Source: Rhodamnia argentea (lineage: Eukaryota; Streptophyta; Magnoliopsida; Myrtales; Myrtaceae). Taken from it: a stretch of 64,000 nucleotides of DNA. The first letter of the stretch is position 1. The number at the start of each line of letters is the position of its first letter. The stretch spans positions 15,128,001 to 15,192,000 of the forward strand of contig NC_063153.1 of NCBI RefSeq assembly GCF_020921035.1, written 5' to 3'. The notes under the pieces are model-generated. The model was given only the letters and a program-made list of their open reading frames with translations, made no database searches and was not told the origin of the DNA. The translations under genes were made by a program, and so were the position numbers. This document shows positions 54,847 to 64,000 of the stretch, in pieces.

Positions 54847-57800
54847 ATGACCGCTTCTCGAGCCCCTCTGCCACTCGCTCTCCTCCTAGCCCTCCTCTCC
54901 GTCTCTCTCCTCCCCTTCATCCCCACTCCCCAGCCTCCCCAAACCCTAGCTCCCACCGCCAACCATGCGGGCGCCAACCACATCGTCCGATTCACCCGCT
55001 ACGATCGCGCCGAGGATCACCGCTCCTACCTCGAGGCGAGGGTGCGGTCTCCCGGCTGGCGATGGGTCGAGAGGCGGAACCCGGCGTCCGGGTACCCGAC
55101 CGACTTCGGGCTGGTGTCGATTGAGGAAGGGCCGGCGAGGGAGGGCTTGATCGGGGAGATTGGGAGGCTAGGGCTGGTCAAGGATGTGAGCCTGGATTTG
55201 AGCTACGGGCGAGGGTTGCTTGGAGAGAGCGGCGAGAGAGTTGGGGCGTTCGTCGATGGGATGAAGCGGCCGGGCAAGATTTTCACGTCCATGTCGTTTA
55301 GCGAGGGCGAGGGGGAGTACTACACTGCGATCAGCAACTCTTCGATAAGCTGGAGACGGCATCTGTTGGCCTCGGTGGGATGCATTTTGTTGTTCGGCGA
55401 AATAAAATCGCGTTTTCTAGGTTTCTGGTTTGCTCAATCTAATTAAGCGAATGTGGGAGTAAGCGTAATGTGACGAATTATGTGTTTAGCTAGCTAAATT
55501 CTGTCAGTTTAATAACTGTTGTCTGGATGCTGGGATCGAATTGTTCACTCGATCTGATTAATGTAACTGCTGTCGAGATCCTGAAGATACTCTTATCTTT
55601 TGTGCTTTGCTTATTTGGTTTAGACCAGCAGATTTTGGCGTTTGACCAGATAGTATCACAGATTTCTTGTGTGTTTCAGATTGAAAATGGGGATTTTTAT
55701 ACTTCCATCTTTGGCAGAATCTTTGTAAATCCCAGTATATTTTCAAACTTAATACTTTGTTTCCTGGTTTCCATGAATAAGTGTTCTGACTTTGCGATAC
55801 CTGGATTTTTTTCCCCGTTTCTTTGGAGCAGAACATGCATGATAGTTATTTCTGGATGTCCTCTTTGCTTATTTACGTGGCCTAATACCTGTTTTTTTTT
55901 TTCCTATTTTAAATTTCTTGTTGTTTAGAGATCTCAAGTCACATCCATGTTTGGAGCCAGCACACTTTGGGAAAAAGGTTATACTGGTAAAAAAGTTAAA
56001 ATGGCAATATTTGACACCGGTATTCGGGCTGATCATCCACATTTCCGCAATATAAAGGTACTCATTTTGATGGAACTTGTTCTTGGTTGCTAAGCATTAG
56101 TTTCCACAGGTGAAGCGAATGGAATGTTGCAGTGTGCGGAGAGTGGATGTTCAATTTCTTAAGCTCCATCCCTGGTATTGCCACTGACATCAAATTTGGT
56201 TGACTATTAGGAGCGCACAAATTGGACCAACGAGGATACTTTGAATGACAATCTTGGACATGGGACATTTGTTGCCGGTGTCATTGCTGGTGTAGATGCA
56301 GAGTGCTTAGGATTTGCACCTGATACTGAAATTTATGCTTTTCGCGTGTTCACAGATGCACAGGTAATTCTTCTTTTGGATCATTGGTGGCTAAAAATTT
56401 AATTGAGTTGTTGCTTGCATAAATGCATAATGGATTAGAGCGAAGTGCCAACTTATTAGCATAGTTTTTGGGAACATTGAAGAATTGGGCGTCTGTTTGG
56501 CTAATCGGGGACCACATTGTTTTATCAGCCCCCACATAGGAATATTGTGGCATATGTAGTGTACCGTTATATGTTATTTGCAAGATGATGATAATTGTGT
56601 ATTCAGCCTACTGCAGGTATCATACACATCATGGTTTCTGGACGCGTTTAACTATGCTATTGCTACAAAAATGGATGTGCTAAATTTGAGCATAGGTGGA
56701 CCTGATTACCTGGATCTCCCGTTTGTGGAGAAGGTAGGCTCTTGTTATATGTCCAGAACATTTAATTACAGTGACAGGATGCCGGAATCATTATGGGCTT
56801 TTCATGTGGGTTTGTAGAAATTAGAGTAGCCTGGGCTAGTTGATGTCCTTTGTCTGGATCAATTTTTTAGTTGTGTTAATAATTGAATTAAGGACTTTTT
56901 AGTACTTCTGCTGAAAAAGGTTTATCAATTTATGCTTTAAATGTCCAAACTGCCCTCCCATTTGCTTTTTCATGTTTCAAAGGTTGATCAGTCTTGCTTA
57001 ATTGTTTAGATTTAATTTTCAGAATTCTTTGTACGCCATTTCCTGCTTTGCAAACATTTCCACTGTCATGAACATGAGTTTCTCAGTAGTGAACTTTGTT
57101 TAAATCTACCCTCAGATTTTAGCATACTTGCCTAGTATATATGCGGTGTAGGTTATCGACTTAATCCGTTTTCCAGGTTTGGGAAATTACAGCAAACAAC
57201 ATAATAATGGTTTCAGCAATAGGAAATGATGGACCACTTTATGGCACTTTGAACAACCCAGCTGATCAGAGTGACGTAATTGGTGTTGGTGGTATTGATT
57301 ACAGCGACCATATAGCCTCATTTTCCTCACGTGGCATGAGTACTTGGGAGATTCCTCACGGGTAATTGATGTTACTTACTTCAAATTACTTAAGAATTGG
57401 TCTACTGTCTTTTTCTATTTGGTTTTGCTCGGACAACTTAATTGGATTAATGAAGGAAAGAATCATGTGGATTGCACTTGCTTTGGATAGTTTACAAGAG
57501 CTGTTTTGTTTCTCAATGCTTGAGATCAGTTTACCATTAGGTCTTTAGTGAGCATAGTTTTCATCATGTTATCCGTAGTTCACATCTCAATTCAAGTCCT
57601 TGTTTGCATGAGTAGTAGTCAAATGGTGGCTCCACATGGTTCATGTCATATGCAATTGACGACATTAGTGAATTGAGTCCCAATCTGTCAGCCAACTCTT
57701 CCTAATATGCTTCTGTCTAAAGAACTGTTTGGTGACTGAATAATGATGCAAAAGTAAATAAGCATGTCTTCTTGAGCTCGCTGAAATCAATTGTTCTTTT

Positions 57801-60800
57801 GTTGTGTGGAATTCGTTATGAAAATGCTAATATTGGGGGTTCTTAACTACTAAGGCAATTTTTATGATCTTGTTGGTGAGCAGGACTTTTTTAGTTTGCG
57901 CTCTTTTATAATAATTTTTTTTATCTCTGCAGAAAGCAAGAATAAAAATAGTTTCCCATTCCCATAAATCTTTTTTTAAATGTATTTGATACATAAAAAA
58001 GGATAATTCTGCACTTGAATGAAAGTCATGAAAATATGTTTTGTGGGGGGGAGGGAGAACTGCAATAGTGGTCCTTGTCTTATCATTTAGAATAAGCACA
58101 ACAAAAGCAATTAATAGTTATTTTCTCTCTCAAAATTTGAGATGTACAAGCCGATTCAATTGTTTTTTGGTTCACAACGGTTTCCAAATTTTCACCATTT
58201 TATGTCCTGTATTAACCAAAAAGGAAATAAAGTCGAAATTTCCAAAATTCCAATTGGACTTCATTGTTCTTTGGGACTTCTGGGCCTAACAGCAGTTGAT
58301 GGGAGGCAGAATTGATGAATGTATTGCTTGATTTAGTGCTCCTTTGCAATTAATTGAAAAGTTGAAAGTGAAGTTCTGTGCATGCTTTCTGGAGAGGTTC
58401 TATACCTTATGAGTTGCCCTTGGCTTGTTCTAGATTTTTAAATGGTTTCGTTACTTTGCAGTTATGGTCGAGTAAAGCCTGATGTCGTTGCATATGGAAG
58501 GGAGATCATGGGGTCCAAGATCAGTACTGGCTGTAAAAGCTTATCTGGAACTAGCGTGGCAAGTCCTGTAGTTGCTGGTGTGGTATGCTTGCTTGTTAGT
58601 GTTATTCCTGAAAGCAAGAGAAAGGAGATTTTAAATCCAGCGAGCATGAAACAAGCACTTGTGGAAGGAGCTGCAAAGCTTTCTGGTCCTAACATGTATG
58701 AACAGGGTGCTGGAAGAGTCGCTTTGTAAGTTTGCATAAATACCCTGTCTGGATGTTGTTTTCTTGTGTTAGTTAAAGAACTCCTCTAGCAGTCTTTGCT
58801 TTTTATATTATTAACTCTAATTTGGAGCTTCTCAGGTTAGAATCATATGAAATACTGAAAAGCTACCAACCTCGGGCAAGCATCTTCCCCAGCGTTCTTG
58901 ATTTTTCAGATTGTCCTTATTCCTGGCCCTTTTGTCGTCAACCTCTCTATGCGGGGGCAATGCCTGTAATTTTTAATGCCACCATTCTAAATGGTATGGG
59001 TGTAATTGGCTATGTTGACGGACCACCAATTTGGCATCCTTCAGATGAGGAAGGGAATCTTTTAAGTATTCATTTTTCATATTCACAAGTCATATGGCCT
59101 TGGACTGGGTATCTGGCCTTGCACATGCAGATCAAGGAAGAAGGAGCCCAGTATTCTGGAGAGATAGAAGGGAATGTAACTGTTAAGGTGTACAGTCCTC
59201 CTTCTCAAGGTGAGAAGAGTCCTCGAAGTAGCACCTGCGTTCTTCAATTAAGACTAAAAGTGGTTCCAACTCCACCAAGGTCAAAACGTATTCTCTGGGA
59301 TCAGTTTCACAGTATAAAGTATCCTCCAGGTTACATTCCTAGAGACTCTTTGGATGTTCGCAATGACATTCTCGACTGGCATGGGGATCACCTTCATACA
59401 AATTTCCACCTGGTGTTCAACATGTTGCGTGATTCTGGGTACTATGTAGAAACACTTGGCTCACCTCTTACTTGCTTTGACGCTCACCAGTATGGAACAC
59501 TTCTATTGGTGGATCTTGAAGATGAATACTTTGAAGAAGAAATCGAGAAGCTGAGGGGTGATGTAATTAACTCTGGATTGGGGTTGGCTGTGTTTGCAGA
59601 CTGGTATAATGTCGACACGATGGTGAAGATGAGGTTTTTTGATGATAACACGAGGAGCTGGTGGACACCAGTAACTGGAGGTGCTAATGTTCCAGCACTG
59701 AATGATCTTTTAGCTCCATTTGGAATTGCTTTTGGAGATAAGATATTGAATGGCGATTTTTCTATGGATGGCGAACAGAGCCGTTATGCATCTGGAACTG
59801 ATATAGTTAAGTTCCCCAGAGGTGGCTATGTGCACAGCTTTCCTTTCCAAGATAGTTCAGAGAGTGGGGCTACTCAAAATGTACTTTTGTCTGCGGGAAT
59901 GACCAAGGTAACGGTTGAGCTTTCATTCTTAGTCTGTATGCTATATGTATGCCAAAGGTTAGTTTACCAAGTGGAAATCATATCACTGCAACATTTACAT
60001 CAAATGACATTCTACTGCAAAACGTTTTTGTGCTTTTCCTGTGAGTGCTTTTCTTCTTGCCATTTGAAGGAGGAAATTTTCTAAATGCAAAATCTTTTTC
60101 TGGTTTTGTTCTTGCCATGAGGAGTAGGGAGTGTTCTGAAACTCTTAGACCGTTACTGGAATCCTTGAGTTTCATATATAGTTGACTTAGTAAGTGCCCT
60201 ATGATAATCAGCTTTCACATCTTTCTGCGGTGACAATCGGAATGATATTAAATAGTGTCCAGCTGTAATAATAGGTTGAGTTATAGTTTGCTTCAAGTTA
60301 AATTGTACTGCGGTTTCTGCTTTTAAACCTTGGAACCTACATTATGATACTGAATCTTATGGAACTTTTGTTGATATATACCAGGCAGACTCCCCAATTC
60401 TTGGCCTTGTTGAGGTTGGACAAGGTCAGGTTGCAGTTTATGGAGACTCCAACTGCTTGGACAGTAGTCACATGGTTACCAATTGTTACTGGCTTCTAAG
60501 GAAAATGCTCGATTTCACCAGTGGGAACATCAGAGATCCTATGCTTTTCTCGCCATCGGTGAAACAAGATAATCCTTTGTACATAGATGACAATCAACTG
60601 CCTTCTCGCAGAACTGATGTTAATTTCTCCTCGTATTCTTCTGTTGTGGGGAAGGAGTTAATCTGCAGGAGGGACTCCAGATTTGAAGTATGGGGTACAA
60701 AGGGCTACAATTTACAGGTTAGAGGAAGAAATAGAAGACTTCCAGGTTATCCAGTTATCGATTTGGGAAGGGGTCTCAATTCCACAGCTGAGGTTTTCCC

Positions 60801-61244
60801 TAAGACTCGTCCCAAGTCGAGAGAGAAGAGAAAGGGCGACTCCAGCGGGAATGGGTACTTGGGTCTATTCTATAGAGATGAGGTGAAAAACTTAACTCAT
60901 CCTTGAATTTCTTCCATCATCATGTTGGTGACTTGGAAAGGTGCTTAGAACCATAATCTATTGCCGCATGTTGATGTTATTGTTTTCCCAATGCAGCTTG
61001 ATATGCCCGTGCTAGTTCCTAGTCATTGGCTTGCTCCTGCGGTAATTGCAGTTGCAGGTCAGTGCAATTAGCTCTGTACATCCAAGTACCTGAAAAAAGT
61101 GCATTACCATACAGTTGTCCTATGTTTAATTGGCTCGTTTTCTGTTTACCAGGAATCCTCCTATTTTTTAGTTTCTGGAGAATTCGCCAGAAGCGGCGTC
61201 GACGAAGAAAGGGATCTGGCTCTGTTCGGATGGCAAATCTGTGA
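54847..61244 (+). CDS. SBT6.1: Site-1 protease, subtilase SBT6.1
   Basis: Golgi membrane-bound serine protease, the plant S1P. Known substrates include the stress transcription factors bZIP17 and bZIP28, pro-RALF peptides and pectin methylesterase precursors. Exons are 54847-55374, 55929-56057, 56211-56363, 56617-56733, 57177-57361, 58462-58725, 58836-59907, 60385-60882, 60997-61057 and 61153-61244, in frame, 1032 residues. A signal peptide lies at about 7-25. The catalytic triad is Asp205 ([13 protein letters not shown]), His236 (LGHGTFVAG) and Ser402 ([10 protein letters not shown]); the oxyanion Asn is N326 (SAIGNDGP). A membrane helix near residues 990-1012 is followed by a very basic tail ([14 protein letters not shown]). 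The first exon ends RRHLLAS, where relatives often have a slightly different junction, so 55374 is the least certain splice site. An in-frame ATG at 54721 would add 42 residues and spoil the signal peptide. Confidence 0.95.
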
Positions 61245-62321
61245 TAGAAAGATAAAAGTTTTGATAGAATTTCTCTTTGTAGACGCACAAACGAGATCCT
61301 TTAGTGTAACAATCATTCATCCCAGAAGAGAGTTCTCTTATCGTAGGAATTAGTTTCTCGAGAAGTACATAGAAATTTTTTTTCCGCGTTGTGCAAGGTT
61401 ATGGATGCTTTTCTGGTGGCACAAATTTTCCGGCAGTAATGAAATGTTGGATGCAATTTGAGGCTTTGCTCTACTATTAAATCGATCGGTTGGTACGGAT
61501 CCGAGCCGTCAGCCAATTTCTTCTTTCTCCCTCTGCTAACTGTTAATGACGATGTCAACGTTCGGGTGAGTCGTTTGGAGTCGTCCATAGTAGGTACGTC
61601 AGGAGCGTGCCCTCTTGTCTCAAGGTCTCAGCTATGTAATGACCCGTGAGCAAGTGCTCGCCATCCCAACTGCAGGAGTCGATTGGCGGGACAGCGATCT
61701 AATCTGCATCCTGACTTTGTTTTCTTGTTTTAGTTTTACAAAAAGCAACCAGAACCTCGTATTCGCGAACCTTTGGCAAAATCAGCTAGGATAGAGATTT
61801 CAGGATCAGAATACGAGTCATGATGATTGATCTTCAGACTGTAAATCACACGTGATTCCTAAATCTTTTCGAGAACAGACATGGCTGCGGTGCGAAGAAT
61901 TGCGATGGAGTCCTTAAAAACATTTTGCAGGGTCAAGATCGCAATATTGAACGAGGCTCACGTGAGTTCTAAGTTGGCATCGTGCCGGAGAAGGGTTAGA
62001 TTGGAAAAGCAATGACCGCCAGTGAGATGGAAAAGAAGTGTACATCTCTTGGAACATCTGAATAATCAAAATAGACAGGATTGCATGACCCATAGCCTTC
62101 AGATTCTTGAGATAATACACAACCATTTTCACACCGCATGACTTTGGAACCGATGAAACTGCAAATGTATTTTGCTAAACTGATGAACATTGCTAGTGAT
62201 ATACACGGCACTCCCGACAACCGGCAGTGAACTGACGATTCACAGTCAGCAGAAGTAAAATGATGGCCATCTTTTGCAAGTCTTGTCTTGAGAGATCAGC
62301 AAATCCAAACTCTAAAGCTCT
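61245..62321. other. Intergenic region between convergent SBT6.1 and RABG3
   Basis: Both genes converge here, so their 3' UTRs and terminators lie in this stretch. Short frames around 61908-62220 show no recognisable domain. Nothing else is seen. Confidence 0.6.
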
Positions 62322-63564
62322 TCAACATTCACAACCGGAAGAACGCTGCTGCTGTCCACCGCCCACATCAATAGTGTCAGGAAGGTAGCTGCATCAAAAC
62401 AGAATTCAGGAATAAGCATTTTATTCTCGGTAATGTGTTGATACATATATAATGGAACTTCAATTGATGTTGATATGTCTATCATGGAACTTCGATTGAT
62501 GTATGAAAATACGCCACAGAACAGCACGTCACATTTCCAGTAACTTTAATCACAGATTATTAATTTAGATGACTTCAGAGGTTCGCCATCAAATCCATAA
62601 TGAAAAGGCACTGTCTAATCAAAACCAAGTTGATTCTAAAGGTAACGGTGGTGAGAAACTTCTCGTTCAGCAGCAATCTGATTCTTGAGCTCAAATTCAT
62701 GAAAAAGAGGCCAGAAAACATGGTAGCTGTTTTGACACGCAGCATTTGATGGATCATAATAGTCTAAGGTGTCACTGAAGTAATCAGTACATATACAAGA
62801 AACTAAATGTGGAAAAAAAAAGAGACATGCAGACATTTTTGCAATGTACTCACAGTTCTTCTTCAGGCTCATTCTTAAGAGCATTCTTGGCTATACATTG
62901 GAAAGCTGCTTCAACATTAAAACCTTCTTTTGCAGAAGTTTCAAAATAAGAGATGTTTCCCTTAGAGGCACACCATGCTTTCGCTTTCTTCTCAGATACC
63001 TGGTTGGTGGAAAGATTGATTCATGGTGAGTGCCACTTCAAAACAAGTAAAGCTACCAGTAGAAATGTAAATAATCTTGTGGGGAAGGGTTGATTTGTGA
63101 TAAGTGCTACTACAAATGACAAGTTCATTAATTTGTTCGTTAGGGTCACCCCAGCAGAAATGTAAATAATCTGCAAGCCACATTTCCTAAGACCTAATAG
63201 CATTTTTCCGTAGTATCAAATTATATCCATGCTGTTAGGACTTGTGAAGAGACATCTCACCACACGACTGTTGCCACTGTCAATGTCAATCTTGTTCCCC
63301 AACACAACAAATGGAAAGTTCTCAGGGTCAGAAGGGCTGGCCTGAAAACACCAACAAAAGTTATATTATCGTATCTAGTACCATGAACACACAGATGTGA
63401 ACGTGTAAGACAGCTACCTGAATGAGAAACTCCTCTCTCCAGTGGTTAAGGTTGTCGAACGATTTCATCACATTCACATCATATACAAGAACACAACAGT
63501 CAGCTCCACGGTAAAAAGCAACACCGAGACTTTGGAACCGTTCCTGCCCCGCTGTATCCCATAT
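62322..63564 (-). CDS. RABG3: RABG3 (RAB7-type) small GTPase, 3' part only
   Basis: Small GTPase of the late endosome and vacuole, acting in vacuolar fusion and trafficking. The window holds the last four exons in transcript order: 63564-63418, 63341-63261, 62999-62854 and 62388-62322. They are in frame and give about 146 residues to a stop at 62322. Visible motifs are [20 protein letters not shown] (G3), [10 protein letters not shown] (G4, NKxD) and [11 protein letters not shown] (G5). The C-terminus is SSGCEC, a CxC double-geranylgeranylation motif. The P-loop and effector exons (about the first 60 residues) should lie beyond 64000; I did not find them in 63565-64000. The RABG3e/f group is likely, but the member is not assigned. 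Confidence 0.93.
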
Positions 63565-64000
63565 CTGAAGGTATTAACACCATGAGTATCACAGAGAAAT
63601 GTCCTGGGTATACGGGTTGCTATCATGCCAAATGTTCTATGTAATGACTTTCAACAAAGCATGCGGCTTCCTCAGAACGACTTCACATATCCACTTATGT
63701 TGCCTATATTGCGGAGTTTGCGAGGTCATCTAACAAGGTGCAAACACTCTAGAGAGGACATGGCAATCAGAGAATTGGAAGTTGGACAACTCTCCCAAGT
63801 CCTGACTACTAAAACTATCATCAAAAAGGTTTTATAGTCCTAAGAGCCCTCCCGACTCCTCCAACTTTGATAAAACTAGCTTTAAACTCTCGAGAGAGGA
63901 ATGAGGATACTACAATCAAAGAAAGAAAATAGACAAAGCTCCTCCAAGTTCTTCTTGATTATAATACTTATCCAACTTCCACTACTATCACAATCCCAAC
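63565..64000. other. Intron of RABG3 running off the window
   Basis: This lies upstream (5' side on the minus strand) of the first visible RABG3 exon and starts after a clear acceptor (CTTCAG|ATATGG). It contains no recognisable coding exon. The phrase 'tctcgagagagga' near 63885 resembles 'tctagagaggaca' near 63750, hinting at a small local duplication. Confidence 0.5.

Noticed and set aside
1-64000. tRNA, rRNA, CRISPR arrays or bacterial-type operons
   Set aside because: I saw no convincing tRNA A/B-box pair and no rRNA sequence. No spacer-repeat array is present, and the spliced plant genes rule out a prokaryotic reading.

Overview
This is a 64 kb piece of plant nuclear DNA. The genes are widely spaced and intron-rich, with canonical GT-AG splice sites and one GC-AG exception. 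The proteins are plant-specific or of plant type: an NPF transporter, a type II ROP GTPase, a PRONE-type RopGEF, a PPR protein, a plastid signal peptidase and a subtilase SBT6.1. Intergenic DNA is AT-rich and full of short non-autonomous transposons and LTR remnants. A dicot, probably a woody rosid, fits best. The repeats remind me of eucalypt relatives (Myrtaceae), but that is an impression from memory and not a test.

Layout: an NPF1-type transporter (1929-4818, +) has a solo LTR inside its third intron. A repeat-rich gap follows, then a cytosolic type II peroxiredoxin (10335-12570, +). After two transposon-like elements come a type II ROP GTPase (15764-18082, +), a small NFD6-like organellar protein (19966-22327, +) and a RopGEF (26445-23831, -). 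From about 27 to 33 kb there is a degenerate repeat array and a probable 3 kb long-TIR element. Then come a LEA-2/NHL-type membrane protein (33049-35711, +), a Plsp1-like chloroplast processing peptidase (38447-36311, -) and a PPR protein (41628-39340, -) with a one-base frameshift. From 43 to 47.5 kb the DNA is mostly repeats. Then come an Mpv17/PMP22 family protein (47550-51191, +), another repeat-rich gap, the site-1 protease SBT6.1 (54847-61244, +), and the 3' part of a RAB7-type RABG3 GTPase (63564-62322, -) that runs off the right edge.

These are independent transcription units, not an operon. One functional link is worth noting: a ROP GTPase and a member of the RopGEF family that activates ROPs lie about 6 kb apart. 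SBT6.1 (Golgi/secretory protease) and RABG3 (late endosome/vacuole) both act in the endomembrane system, but nothing here shows they work together.

I found no undescribed biological system. The most checkable novelties are three non-autonomous transposon families, two of them with 9-10 bp target-site duplications that I could read directly. Others are the solo LTR with a perfect 5 bp duplication, the PPR frameshift, an alternative C-terminus for the NFD6-like gene, and several local tandem duplications.
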